Shown here: positions 1 to 8,906 of the stretch, one piece after another
Position numbering within the stretch: position 1 is the first letter of the stretch
How the letters are laid out: each line of letters starts with the position of its first letter
DNA from: UBA2882 sp045542735
Lineage (GTDB): Bacteria; Bacillota; Clostridia; Lachnospirales; Lachnospiraceae
Length of the DNA stretch: 64,000 bases
Assembly (NCBI GenBank): GCA_045542735.1
Contig: JAZQLQ010000001.1
Location: forward strand, 77,878-141,877
Direction of reading: 5' to 3'
The notes under the pieces: generated by a model
What the model saw: the letters and a program-made list of their open reading frames with translations, nothing else
Told to the model about the DNA's origin: nothing
Databases searched by the model: none
Translations under genes and position numbers: made by a program

Positions 1-1284
1 GAAGTTGGTGTAAAAGTCAGCAAGATCGTGAATTTGGCAGATGATATTAAATTGAATCTGGCGGCTACAGATATCCGTATAGAAGCGCCGATTCCGGGAA
101 AAGCAGCCGTAGGAATTGAGGTTCCTAATAGTGAAAACAGTGCGGTTGCGTTAAGAGATTTGCTGGAATCTCCCGAATTCAAAAATTTTGATTCCAAACT
201 GGCCTTTGCAGTGGGTAAGGACATTGGTGGTAAGACGGTTGTAACCGATATTGCCAAGATGCCCCATATGCTTATTGCAGGTTCTACCGGTTCCGGAAAA
301 AGTGTGTGCATCAACACCATTATCATGAGCCTTTTGTATAAGGCAAAGCCGGATGAAGTAAAATTGATTATGATTGACCCGAAGGTGGTTGAGTTAAGTG
401 TATATAACGGTATTCCCCATTTGATGGTACCGGTTGTGACCGATCCCAAGAAAGCAGCAGCTGCTCTTCATTGGGGTGTGGCAGAAATGGAAGATCGATA
501 TCGCAAATTTGCAGATTTGAACGTACGTGATTTGAAGGGATACAACAAGAAAGTATCTGAGATGACGGAAAATAACGGACAACCCATACCGGAAAAACTT
601 CCTCAGGTTGTAATTATTGTAGATGAGTTGGCAGATTTGATGATGGTAGCACCCGGTGAGGTAGAAGAATCCATTTGCCGATTGGCGCAGCTTGCCAGAG
701 CAGCCGGTATCCATTTAATTATTGCTACCCAGAGACCGTCTGTTGATGTTATTACCGGTTTGTTTAAGGCAAATATGCCAAGCCGTGTAGCTTTTGCGGT
801 TTCTTCCGGTGTAGATTCCCGTACCATTTTGGATATGAATGGTGCAGAAAAATTGCTTGGTAAAGGTGATATGCTGTTTTACCCTCAGGGCATGTCTAAG
901 CCTGCCCGTGTACAAGGTGCATTTGTATCGGACAAAGAAGTTTCAGAGGTTGTGGACTTTATCAAAGCCCAATGTATCGAAAATGAATATGCCGCTGATA
1001 TCGAAGAGAAGATATCCAATATCAGCAACTCTTCCGGAGGTGGATTCACATCCGATGCTTCGGAACGGGATTCTTATTTTGTGGATGCAGGGCGTTTTAT
1101 TATTGAGAAAGAAAAAGCCTCCATTGGTATGTTACAGCGTGTGTTCAAAATTGGTTTTAACCGTGCGGCACGCATTATGGACCAGTTGGAAGAAGTGGGT
1201 GTGGTTGGACCGGAGGAAGGCACCAAGCCCCGTCGTGTATTAATGAGCGAAGAACAATTTGAACAATTATTAGAAGAAATCTAA
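1..1284 (+). CDS. ftsK: FtsK/SpoIIIE-family DNA translocase, 5'-truncated by window edge
   Basis: This is the C-terminal motor of a septal DNA translocase, a hexameric ATPase that pumps double-stranded DNA through the closing division or sporulation septum. The reading frame is open to base 1 with no stop, so the gene starts outside the window and the in-frame GTG at 28 is not a start. Visible in order: the end of the alpha/linker region (about bases 1-230), a Walker A motif GSTGSGKS at bases 280-303, a Walker B stretch VVIIVDELADL near 607-640, the conserved ATQRPSVDVITG segment near 727-762, and a C-terminal winged-helix gamma domain (about 1075-1260) that in the family reads polar KOPS/SRS sequences. 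The missing N-terminus would carry the membrane segments. FtsK and SpoIIIE cannot be separated from this part alone. The fhs gene follows after 20 bases. Confidence 0.95.
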   Translation, partial: EVGVKVSKIVNLADDIKLNLAATDIRIEAPIPGKAAVGIEVPNSENSAVALRDLLESPEFKNFDSKLAFAVGKDIGGKTVVTDIAKMPHMLIAGSTGSGKSVCINTIIMSLLYKAKPDEVKLIMIDPKVVELSVYNGIPHLMVPVVTDPKKAAAALHWGVAEMEDRYRKFADLNVRDLKGYNKKVSEMTENNGQPIPEKLPQVVIIVDELADLMMVAPGEVEESICRLAQLARAAGIHLIIATQRPSVDVITGLFKANMPSRVAFAVSSGVDSRTILDMNGAEKLLGKGDMLFYPQGMSKPARVQGAFVSDKEVSEVVDFIKAQCIENEYAADIEEKISNISNSSGGGFTSDASERDSYFVDAGRFIIEKEKASIGMLQRVFKIGFNRAARIMDQLEEVGVVGPEEGTKPRRVLMSEEQFEQLLEEI

Positions 1285-1304
1285 ACTTTTAGGAGGATTA
1301 TGAT

Positions 1305-2975
1305 ATGAAAACAGATATTCAGATCGCACAGGAAGCGACTTTACAGCCAATTACTGATGTTGCAGCACAGCTTGGATTAACAGCCGATGACTTAGAAATG
1401 TACGGAAAGTACAAGGCCAAAATCAGCAATGAATATTTAGCTTCCATCCAAAATAATCCGGAAGGAAAATTGATTTTGGTTACAGCAATCAATCCCACAC
1501 CGGCAGGAGAAGGAAAGACAACTGTCAGCGTTGGATTGGGAGAAGCATTTGGTAAGCTTGGTAAAAAAGCTGTTATTGCTTTGCGTGAGCCTTCATTAGG
1601 ACCTTGCTTTGGTATCAAGGGCGGTGCTGCCGGCGGCGGATATGCACAGGTAGTTCCCATGGAGGATTTAAACCTTCATTTTACCGGTGATTTCCATGCT
1701 ATTACATCAGCCAACAATTTATTGGCTGCATTATTGGATAATCATATCCAGCAGGGAAATGAACTTGGTATTGATACCAGACAGGTAGTATGGAAACGTT
1801 GTCTTGACATGAACGATCGTGTGCTTCGTAATGTGGTAGTCGGACTGGGTAATAAGCTGGACGGTGTTGTCAGAGAGGATCATTTTGTTATTACAGTAGC
1901 CTCTGAGATTATGGCAATTCTTTGTTTGGCACAGGATATGAAAGACTTAAAAGACAGACTTTCACGCATTATTGTTGCTTACAATTACGAAGGAAAACCG
2001 GTAACTGCCGGTGATTTAAACGCAGTCGGTGCAATGGCGGCATTGCTGAAGGATGCTATTAAACCCAACGTAATCCAGACCTTAGAGCATACTCCTGCAT
2101 TGGTTCATGGTGGACCTTTTGCCAATATTGCACATGGATGTAATAGTGTACGTGCTACAAAAGCAGCATTAAAAATGGCAGATTACTGTATCACAGAAGC
2201 TGGTTTTGGTGCTGATTTGGGTGCTGAGAAATTTATGGATATCAAGTGCCGTTTGTCAGGATTAAAACCGGATGCAGTTGTATTGGTTGCAACCATCCGT
2301 GCGTTGAAATACAACGGTGGTGTTGCAAAGGCAGATTTAAATAGCGAGAACTTGGAAGCGCTTGCAAAAGGTATCGTAAACTTAGAAAAACATATTGAAA
2401 ACTTACAGAAATTTGGTGTTCCTGTTGTTGTAACCCTTAATTCCTTTATCAGTGATACAGATGCGGAGATTGCATATGTACAGAAATTCTGCGAAGACAG
2501 AGATTGTGAATTTGCATTAGCAAAAGTATGGGAAAAAGGTGGCGAAGGTGGCGTTGAACTGGCGCAGAAAGTTTTAGATACATTAGAAAACAAAGAGAGT
2601 CACTTTAAACCGATTTATGCAGATGAACTTCCTTTAAAAGAAAAAATTGAAACTGTTGCAAAGGAAATTTACGGAGCAAAAGGTGTTAATTTTGCCCCTT
2701 CTGCATTAAAGCAGCTTAGTAAATTAACAGAATTAGGCTTTGGCAATTTACCTGTATGTATGGCAAAGACCCAGTATTCCCTTTCTGATGATCCTACCTT
2801 ACTTGGCAGACCGGAAGATTTTGAGATCAGTGTCCGTGAAGTATATGTATCTGCAGGAGCCGGTTTTGTAGTAGTATTAACCGGAGCGGTTATGACCATG
2901 CCCGGACTTCCCAAGCAGCCCGCAGCCTTTGGTATTGATGTAAATGACGAAGGTGTTATAACAGGATTGTTCTAA
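1305..2975 (+). CDS. fhs: Formate--tetrahydrofolate ligase (formyl-THF synthetase)
   Basis: The enzyme makes 10-formyl-tetrahydrofolate from formate, ATP and THF in the cytoplasm, feeding purine synthesis and acetogen-type one-carbon flow. The 556-residue length is normal for the family. The phosphate-binding loop PTPAGEGKTT is at residues 64-73, followed by the family segment REPSLGPCFGIKGGAAGGG around 93-111. The C-terminus keeps the PGLPKQPAA signature. An AGGAGG sits about eight bases before the ATG. The gene lies directly upstream of folD, so two successive steps of the folate C1 branch are encoded together; 5-formyl-THF cyclo-ligase, a third folate enzyme, is at about 24.9 kb. Confidence 0.97.
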   Translation: MKTDIQIAQEATLQPITDVAAQLGLTADDLEMYGKYKAKISNEYLASIQNNPEGKLILVTAINPTPAGEGKTTVSVGLGEAFGKLGKKAVIALREPSLGPCFGIKGGAAGGGYAQVVPMEDLNLHFTGDFHAITSANNLLAALLDNHIQQGNELGIDTRQVVWKRCLDMNDRVLRNVVVGLGNKLDGVVREDHFVITVASEIMAILCLAQDMKDLKDRLSRIIVAYNYEGKPVTAGDLNAVGAMAALLKDAIKPNVIQTLEHTPALVHGGPFANIAHGCNSVRATKAALKMADYCITEAGFGADLGAEKFMDIKCRLSGLKPDAVVLVATIRALKYNGGVAKADLNSENLEALAKGIVNLEKHIENLQKFGVPVVVTLNSFISDTDAEIAYVQKFCEDRDCEFALAKVWEKGGEGGVELAQKVLDTLENKESHFKPIYADELPLKEKIETVAKEIYGAKGVNFAPSALKQLSKLTELGFGNLPVCMAKTQYSLSDDPTLLGRPEDFEISVREVYVSAGAGFVVVLTGAVMTMPGLPKQPAAFGIDVNDEGVITGLF

Positions 2976-2994
2976 AAACAGGAGGATATAGAAT

Positions 2995-3837
2995 ATGGCA
3001 AAAATAATTGATGGAAAGATGATTTCCACCATGATTAAAGATGAGTGCAAAGAAAGAGTTGCTGCCTATAAAGCAGAGGGCAAAGAAATTTGTCTGGCTG
3101 TTATTCAGGTTGGAAATGATCCTGCCAGCAGTGTCTATGTAAACAACAAGAAAAAAGCATGTGAATATATTGGTATCAATTCGTTATCTTACGAATTGCC
3201 GGAAGAAACGACACAAGATGAATTGATCGCTTTGGTAGAGGAGTTAAACGGAAGAGAGGATGTTAACGGCATTTTGGTTCAGCTTCCGGTTCCTAAGCAT
3301 ATTGATGATAACGCAATCATCAAAGCCATTGATCCCAGAAAAGACGTGGATGGTTTCCATCCTCAGAGCGTAGGTGCATTATGTATCGGACAGCCCGGTT
3401 TTGTGTCCTGTACACCGGCAGGTATTATCGAACTTTTAAAGCGTTCTGATGTGGATATTTGTGGTAAAAACTGCGTAGTTATCGGCAGAAGTAATATTGT
3501 CGGTAAACCTATGGCATTGTTAATGCTTCGTGAGAATGCCACAGTGACTGTTGCACATTCCAAAACACAAAACTTAAAGGAAATCTGTAAACAGGCAGAT
3601 ATTCTGATAGTTGCTATTGGTAAACCTAAATTTATCGATGCTTCTTACATCAAAGAAGGTGCAGTTGTCATTGATGTGGGAATCCACAGAAATGAAGATA
3701 ATAAATTATGTGGCGATGTAGAGTATGAATCTGCATCTGCAGTAGCATCTGCAATTACCCCGGTTCCCGGTGGTGTTGGTCCCATGACCATTGCTATGCT
3801 GATGAAAAACTGTGTTGACAGTATTTTACTTCAATAA
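2995..3837 (+). CDS. folD: Bifunctional methylene-THF dehydrogenase / methenyl-THF cyclohydrolase
   Basis: FolD interconverts 5,10-methylene-, 5,10-methenyl- and 10-formyl-THF using NADP(H). The 280-residue length is typical. Catalytic landmarks are visible: Tyr48 and Lys52 in YVNNKKKACEYIG, the LVQLPVPKHID segment, PRKDVDGFHP, the nucleotide-binding GRSNIVGKPMALLML loop and the C-terminal TPVPGGVGPMTIAML motif. An AGGAGG precedes the ATG. The gene is 19 bases after fhs and very probably co-transcribed with it, so the pair moves one-carbon units between formate and methylene-THF. Confidence 0.97.
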   Translation: MAKIIDGKMISTMIKDECKERVAAYKAEGKEICLAVIQVGNDPASSVYVNNKKKACEYIGINSLSYELPEETTQDELIALVEELNGREDVNGILVQLPVPKHIDDNAIIKAIDPRKDVDGFHPQSVGALCIGQPGFVSCTPAGIIELLKRSDVDICGKNCVVIGRSNIVGKPMALLMLRENATVTVAHSKTQNLKEICKQADILIVAIGKPKFIDASYIKEGAVVIDVGIHRNEDNKLCGDVEYESASAVASAITPVPGGVGPMTIAMLMKNCVDSILLQ

Positions 3838-3856
3838 AATTCAGGAGTGAGACGTT

Positions 3857-5296
3857 ATGAAATGTCCCCATTGTGGAAGTGACATGCTCCAGGAGCAGGT
3901 TTTCTGTGAAAAATGCGGAAAAGAAAGACTCCTGGTTCCGGTCTTTGAGCCTGAAATTGAGGATAGTGTAGCTGAGTCTATGTCCAATATTGTTCAGGAA
4001 TTAAGTCCGGATATACAACCGAATATACACGCCGCTGAGGAACAGAGTAAACCAAGTGAGAAGCCTGATGATAAAGGTCATGGTGCAAGACAGATTAATT
4101 TCTTTGTGACGGCAATTGTTGCATTGATTATTTTTATTTGTGTATTTTCCATTTTCTTTTATGCTTATACAGAGAATTCTTACGACTATCAATATCAAAG
4201 AGCGCAAAAAGCATTTGCTAACGGTAGCTATGAAGAAGCATTGGAAATTGCCGATATCTGTTTGACAATGGAACCGGATTCTGTTGAATTGAGATTGTTT
4301 AAGATTCAGATTTATCAAGAACAAGGATTGACTGATGTAGTCATCGAAAAGTGTAAATCCTTAATTGACTTTGCACCGGAGCAACAGGAACCCTATGATA
4401 TTTTGATTTCTATTTATATGAAATCTGAGCAATATCAGAAATTGAGTCAGCTGTTGGCAAAATGTCCGATTCAGACTGTCACTGAGCAATATGCGGATTA
4501 TATGGCATTGCCGCCTGAGTTTGATCCCGGAGAAGGGGCATTCAATACAAGTATTTCCCTCAAGTTGATTGGTGGAGGAAATGGTACCATATATTATACT
4601 TTGGATGGAAGTGAGCCAAGCAAATACAGTGACCGTTATACGGCACCGGTGAAGCTTTTGTCCGGAAGATATGAAGTATCGGCCATTTATATTAATGATT
4701 TTGGTATTTGTAGTGATATTGTGACGAAAACCTATAACGTTGAAAGTTATATTGATGTTGTGCCGGAAATATCAGTGCCTTCGGGAGATTATGTGATTCC
4801 ACAAAGTATCCGTGTGACGGTTCCGGATGAGGGGTGTACCGTATACTATACGACGGATGGTAGTGAGCCGACAATGGATAGCAACATATATTCCACAGCA
4901 TTTTTAATGCCATTGGGAAGCAGTACATTCAAGTTTTTGATGGTTGATTCCGAGGGAAATGAAAGCGAGATTATTACACGCAATTATAATTGTATGCCCA
5001 ATGTGATTTTCTCTACGGAGCAGGCTTGTATTATGTTGAAACAACAGTTGATTATCCGTGGAGAGATTATGGATGTCAATGGTAGTATGCAGGGAACAAC
5101 CGATCGGAAAGAATATGTATGTGAAAACGCAGGAACAGCAGATGGCCTGGTGTATTATGTGATTTATGAGTATCTTTGCAGTAGTTCCGGTACCATGATC
5201 CGCACCGGAGACATCTATGCTTTTTCCGTAACGGATGCGCAAATAAAGAGAGCTGCAATTACAGAAAACGGTTATTTGTCATTGTCGGATTTTTAA
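3857..5296 (+). CDS. Zinc-ribbon, single-pass membrane protein with TPRs and two chitobiase-type beta domains
   Basis: Function unknown. The 479-residue protein begins with a zinc ribbon made of two CxxC knuckles (CPHCGS and CEKCGKE, residues 3-21). After an acidic linker there is one hydrophobic helix around residues 77-100. Next come about two TPR-like helical repeats (residues 105-200), and then two tandem domains each containing the sequence YYTxDGSEP (about 205-300 and 300-390). These resemble the CHB_HEX_C beta-sandwich found at the end of chitobiases and in surface proteins. The C-terminal 90 residues are unrecognised. The predicted topology puts the zinc ribbon in the cytoplasm and the TPR/beta part outside. 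It follows folD by 19 bases. No enzymatic motif is visible; a structural or peptidoglycan-proximal role is only a guess. Confidence 0.8.
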   Translation: MKCPHCGSDMLQEQVFCEKCGKERLLVPVFEPEIEDSVAESMSNIVQELSPDIQPNIHAAEEQSKPSEKPDDKGHGARQINFFVTAIVALIIFICVFSIFFYAYTENSYDYQYQRAQKAFANGSYEEALEIADICLTMEPDSVELRLFKIQIYQEQGLTDVVIEKCKSLIDFAPEQQEPYDILISIYMKSEQYQKLSQLLAKCPIQTVTEQYADYMALPPEFDPGEGAFNTSISLKLIGGGNGTIYYTLDGSEPSKYSDRYTAPVKLLSGRYEVSAIYINDFGICSDIVTKTYNVESYIDVVPEISVPSGDYVIPQSIRVTVPDEGCTVYYTTDGSEPTMDSNIYSTAFLMPLGSSTFKFLMVDSEGNESEIITRNYNCMPNVIFSTEQACIMLKQQLIIRGEIMDVNGSMQGTTDRKEYVCENAGTADGLVYYVIYEYLCSSSGTMIRTGDIYAFSVTDAQIKRAAITENGYLSLSDF

Positions 5297-5301
5297 AAGT
5301 G

Positions 5302-5330
5302 TTGCGTTTTTTGTAGTTTTTCGATAATAT
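5302..5330 (+). promoter_or_regulatory. Possible sigma-A promoter before nfnA
   Basis: TTGCGT at 5302-5307 and TAATAT at 5325-5330 are separated by 17 bases in the gap between the zinc-ribbon gene and nfnA. Neither hexamer is a strong match, so the call rests mainly on position and spacing. Confidence 0.3.
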
Positions 5331-5385
5331 TGAAAAGATGATGAAAAAAACAGGAGACTGTTTGAATAATCTGAGGAGGATGAAA

Positions 5386-6276
5386 ATGTACAAGATAGTA
5401 GATGCAAGAGAATTGACAACAAACATTTACCTTTTTGAAGTAGAAGCAAAAAGAGTGGCAAAAAATTGCTTGCCCGGACAGTTTGTTATCGTTCGTATGA
5501 ATGAGGATTCTGAGAGAATTCCGTTGACAATCAGTGATTATAACAGAGAAACAGGTACTGTTACCATCGTTGTTCAGACCATTGGTGCAGGAACAACCAT
5601 GATGAAGGATTTGAAAACCGGAGATTACTTCCAGGATTTTGTTGGTCCTTTGGGACAGGCTTCCGAATTTTGTTATGAAGATTTAGAAGAATTAAAGAAA
5701 GAAAAACTTGTTTTCGTAGCGGGTGGTTTGGGAACAGCTCCTGTATATCCTCAAGTGAAATGGTTACATGAAAACGGTATTGACGCAGATGTTATCATCG
5801 GTGCAAAAACAAAAGACCTTTTGATTTATGAAGAGGAAATGAAGGCTGTTGCAGGTAATGTTTATGTGACAACGGATGACGGTTCCTATGGAAGAAGTGG
5901 TATGGTTACCAAGACTTTACAGGATTTAGTAAAAGAAGAAGGAAAAACCTATACCAAATGTGTTGCCATCGGTCCTATGATTATGATGAAATTCGTATGC
6001 CTTACTACCAAAGAGTTAGAGATTCCTACCATTGTATCCATGAACCCTATTATGGTTGATGGAACAGGTATGTGTGGTGCTTGTCGTCTGACTGTTGGTG
6101 GAGAAGTAAAATTTGCATGTGTAGACGGTCCCGAATTTGACGGACATTTGGTTGACTTTGATCAGGCTATGAAACGTCAGCAGATGTACAAGACAGAGGA
6201 AGGCCGTGCAATGTTAAAATTACAGGAAGGTGATACACATCATGGCGGATGTGGACACTGTGGAGGTGACGAGTAA
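5386..6276 (+). CDS. nfnA: NADH-dependent ferredoxin:NADP+ oxidoreductase, small subunit (NfnA-type FAD/NAD-binding protein)
   Basis: This is the small subunit of the NfnAB flavin-based electron-bifurcating transhydrogenase, which couples ferredoxin and NADH to NADP+ in anaerobes. It is homologous to dihydroorotate dehydrogenase electron-transfer subunits and old 'sulfide dehydrogenase' annotations. The chosen ATG at 5386 has AGGAGG six bases upstream and gives 296 residues; an in-frame ATG at 5338 lacks such a site. Visible parts are the ferredoxin-reductase beta-barrel with RIPLTISDY, the nucleotide-binding VFVAGGLGTAPVYPQ, and a [2Fe-2S] site with cysteines at 230, 233 and 245 (MCGAC...C). 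The extreme C-terminus is a Cys/His-rich tail, HHGGCGHCGGDE. The stop overlaps the nfnB start (TAATG), so translation is probably coupled. Confidence 0.88.
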   Translation: MYKIVDARELTTNIYLFEVEAKRVAKNCLPGQFVIVRMNEDSERIPLTISDYNRETGTVTIVVQTIGAGTTMMKDLKTGDYFQDFVGPLGQASEFCYEDLEELKKEKLVFVAGGLGTAPVYPQVKWLHENGIDADVIIGAKTKDLLIYEEEMKAVAGNVYVTTDDGSYGRSGMVTKTLQDLVKEEGKTYTKCVAIGPMIMMKFVCLTTKELEIPTIVSMNPIMVDGTGMCGACRLTVGGEVKFACVDGPEFDGHLVDFDQAMKRQQMYKTEEGRAMLKLQEGDTHHGGCGHCGGDE

Positions 6277-7661
6277 TGGACGTTTTAAATAAAGTACCTG
6301 TAAGAGAACAGGATGCAAAGGTAAGAGCAACCAATTTTGAAGAGGTTTGTCTTGGATATAATGCAGAAGAAGCTATGAATGAGGCTTCCAGATGTATCAA
6401 TTGTAAAAACGCACAATGCGTAAAAGGATGTCCCGTTTCCATCAATATCCCCGGCTTTATTGAGCAGGTAAAAGAAGGAAACTTTGAAGAAGCATATCAG
6501 ACTATCAGTGAATCCAGTGCTCTTCCTGCTGTGTGTGGACGTGTATGTCCCCAGGAAAGCCAGTGTGAAGGTAAATGTATCCGCGGTATCAAAGGAGATC
6601 CGATTTCTATCGGTAAATTAGAGCGTTTTGTTGCTGATTGGGCAAGAGAAAACGGTATCAAACCTGAAGGAGCAAAAGAGAAACTGGGTAAAAAAGTTGC
6701 CGTTATCGGTTCCGGTCCTGCAGGTCTTACCTGTGCAGGTGATCTTGCAAAATTGGGCTATGATGTGACTATTTTTGAAGCTTTGCACGAGGCAGGCGGT
6801 GTACTTGTATATGGTATCCCCGAATTCCGTCTTCCCAAAGATGCAGTTGTAAAAAAAGAAATTGAAAATGTAAAATCCTTAGGTGTTAAGATTGAGACAG
6901 ACGTAGTTATCGGTAAAGCAACTACAATCGATGAATTGATGGACGAAGAAGGATTTGATGCTGTATTTATCGGTTCCGGAGCAGGTCTTCCCAAATTTAT
7001 GGGCATTCCCGGAGAGCAGGCAAACGGTGTGTTCTCTGCCAATGAATATTTGACACGTTCCAACCTGATGAAAGCGTTTAAAGAAGATTCCAACACACCG
7101 ATTATGCGTGCAAAGAAAGTTGCTGTTGTCGGTGGTGGTAACGTAGCTATGGATGCGGCAAGAACAGCTTTAAGACTTGGTGCTGAAGTACACATCGTGT
7201 ACAGAAGAAGTGAAGAAGAACTGCCTGCACGTGTGGAAGAAGTACATCATGCTAAAGAAGAAGGCGTTATCTTTGATTTGTTAACAAACCCTGTAGAAAT
7301 TCTTGCGGATGAAAATGGTTGGGTTAGCGGTATCAAATGTGTCCGTATGGAATTGGGTGAGCCTGATGCATCCGGAAGAAGACGCCCTGTGGAAGTACCC
7401 GGTTCCGAGTTCACAATTGATGTTGATTGTGTCATTATGTCCTTAGGTACATCTCCCAATCCTTTGATTTCTTCTACAACAGAAGGTCTTGAAGTAAACA
7501 AATGGAAATGTATCGTTGCAGATGAAAATAACGGTAAGACAACCAAAGAAGGTGTATATGCCGGTGGTGATGCCGTAACAGGTGCCGCAACTGTTATTCT
7601 TGCTATGGGTGCAGGTAAAGCGGCTGCAGCAGGTATCCACGAGTACTTAAGCAACAAATAA
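6276..7661 (+). CDS. nfnB: NADH-dependent ferredoxin:NADP+ oxidoreductase, large subunit (NfnB; GltD/GltA-like)
   Basis: Large subunit of the NfnAB complex, widely annotated as the NADPH-dependent glutamate synthase small chain (GltA). The 461 residues begin with a cysteine-rich N-terminus (CINCKNAQCVKGCP and CGRVCPQESQCEGKC) that ligates two [4Fe-4S] clusters in the family. A FAD-binding GSGPAGLTCAGDLAKLGYDV motif follows, then a second dinucleotide motif VVGGGNVAMDAARTALRLGA for NADP(H). No glutaminase or FMN-synthase domain gene is nearby, and the partner is an NfnA-type subunit fused by a 1-base stop/start overlap. That favours a bifurcating transhydrogenase over a glutamate synthase. The distinction is inferred from context. 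Confidence 0.9.
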   Translation: MDVLNKVPVREQDAKVRATNFEEVCLGYNAEEAMNEASRCINCKNAQCVKGCPVSINIPGFIEQVKEGNFEEAYQTISESSALPAVCGRVCPQESQCEGKCIRGIKGDPISIGKLERFVADWARENGIKPEGAKEKLGKKVAVIGSGPAGLTCAGDLAKLGYDVTIFEALHEAGGVLVYGIPEFRLPKDAVVKKEIENVKSLGVKIETDVVIGKATTIDELMDEEGFDAVFIGSGAGLPKFMGIPGEQANGVFSANEYLTRSNLMKAFKEDSNTPIMRAKKVAVVGGGNVAMDAARTALRLGAEVHIVYRRSEEELPARVEEVHHAKEEGVIFDLLTNPVEILADENGWVSGIKCVRMELGEPDASGRRRPVEVPGSEFTIDVDCVIMSLGTSPNPLISSTTEGLEVNKWKCIVADENNGKTTKEGVYAGGDAVTGAATVILAMGAGKAAAAGIHEYLSNK

Positions 7662-7701
7662 TTGTAAAGATGAATTAATATCACTTGGAGGAGGTTTCCC
7701 T

Positions 7702-8001
7702 ATGGTAAATCATTATGTTTTTTGGAATCTGAATGAGACTCTTACAAACGAAGAAAAGGCAGAAGCCGGTCAAAAGATCAAAGAAAAACTGGAAGCAGTA
7801 GGGAAACTGGTTCCCGGTGTTGTATCCTTAGAAGTCCGTATTAACGAGCTGGATTCCAGCAATCGTGATGTGGCATTGTTGTCATCTTTTGAGTCTGTAG
7901 AGGCTCTTGGTGCTTATCAGGTACATCCTGAGCATGTAAATGCAGGAAGTTATATCAAGACAGTGACATGTAATCGTACCTGTTTTGATTTTGAAGTATA
8001 A
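7702..8001 (+). CDS. Dabb (stress-responsive alpha/beta barrel) domain protein
   Basis: A small 99-residue ferredoxin-like alpha/beta-barrel protein of the Dabb family. The family pattern is visible: an N-terminal strand with a histidine (VNHYVFWNL), a central LVPGVVSLEVRINE, and ALLSSFESVEALGAYQVHPEHV. Members are usually homodimers; some bind small hydrophobic molecules or haem derivatives, but most bacterial single-domain members have no assigned reaction. A strong GGAGGAGG precedes the ATG. It lies 40 bases after nfnB and 14 before the next gene, so it belongs to the same run. The role here is unknown. Confidence 0.8.
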   Translation: MVNHYVFWNLNETLTNEEKAEAGQKIKEKLEAVGKLVPGVVSLEVRINELDSSNRDVALLSSFESVEALGAYQVHPEHVNAGSYIKTVTCNRTCFDFEV

Positions 8002-8015
8002 AGGAGGAAGTTCCC

Positions 8016-8906
8016 ATGCCTTTTTGTCCAAAATGTAAAAACGAATACCGTCCCGGTATTAAGATGTGTTCCGATTGTAAAGTTGAATTGGTGGATGATT
8101 TAAACAATGCACCGGTTGCTTTGGCAAGAGGAATTGAGGAAAGTTTAAAAGAAATCCAAGCATTTTTGAATACCAACGGATTGCAGAGTACTTTTATTAC
8201 CTATGATAAGGTACGTGATACCCATGAATTGTACTGTGATAAAAAAGATGTGGAAAAGGCCGCAGGCTTACTTCAGGTATTCCAGGCTAAAAAACAAATG
8301 GAATATTTATCTGAAAAGTACGAAATTCCCATGGAAGAGATGACTCCGGAGCGTGCCAAAGAGTTAATGGAACAGGAAATGGAAGAAGCTCAAGAAGCTC
8401 GTAAAAACAGTAAAGGCAAAGGTGTTGCAGCAAAAACTTCCTATGTAGATAAACGTGAAAGAGCAGAGGAATACAAATCCAGTGGATATGTATTGACTGC
8501 TGTGGGTATTATCGGTCTGGTTGTGTTGGTATGTATGTACATGGGTATTATTCCCGGCTTTGAAAGTTTGCGTACCAATTATATGTTCCTTGGTGTTATG
8601 GGCGCATTATTCATTATCTTTATTGTTGTTGGACTGATGTCCTTTACCAAGATTAAAACCATTATCGGACAGGCAGAAGCCGATGAGGATATGACTGCCA
8701 AAGTAAAAGCGTTTATGGAAGAAAAAATCACCAAAAATGTATTGGATAAGCTTGCTTCCGGTGGAGCGGAAGAAGAGTTGTTCTTCCAACGTGCCGAATA
8801 TATGGAGCGTGAAATCAAGAAAGAGTTCCCTGATATAGATGATGCTCTTTGTGAAAAACTGATTGACGAAAGATATAGTGAATTGTATGAAGATAACGAT
8901 CGTTAG
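8016..8906 (+). CDS. Zinc-ribbon membrane protein of unknown function
   Basis: The 296-residue protein starts with a zinc ribbon (CPKCKNEYRPGIKMCSDCKVE, CxxC...CxxC, residues 4-22). Residues about 35-90 form a small alpha/beta segment resembling the 'putative signal transducing' DUF2007 fold (LQSTFITYDKV ... AAGLLQVFQAKKQ). An acidic, helical linker precedes two hydrophobic helices at roughly 153-178 and 189-210. The C-terminal 80 residues are charged and soluble. Both soluble ends are probably cytoplasmic. It shares the zinc-ribbon plus membrane-helix plan, but not sequence, with the gene at 3857. Its last 20 bases overlap rlmH. I do not recognise a specific function. Confidence 0.75.
   Translation: MPFCPKCKNEYRPGIKMCSDCKVELVDDLNNAPVALARGIEESLKEIQAFLNTNGLQSTFITYDKVRDTHELYCDKKDVEKAAGLLQVFQAKKQMEYLSEKYEIPMEEMTPERAKELMEQEMEEAQEARKNSKGKGVAAKTSYVDKRERAEEYKSSGYVLTAVGIIGLVVLVCMYMGIIPGFESLRTNYMFLGVMGALFIIFIVVGLMSFTKIKTIIGQAEADEDMTAKVKAFMEEKITKNVLDKLASGGAEEELFFQRAEYMEREIKKEFPDIDDALCEKLIDERYSELYEDNDR

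Noticed and set aside
6276..7661. Glutamate synthase small subunit as the primary name for the nfnB gene.
   Set aside because: There is no large glutamate synthase subunit in the neighbourhood and the gene is fused by overlap to an NfnA-type subunit, so the transhydrogenase assignment fits better.
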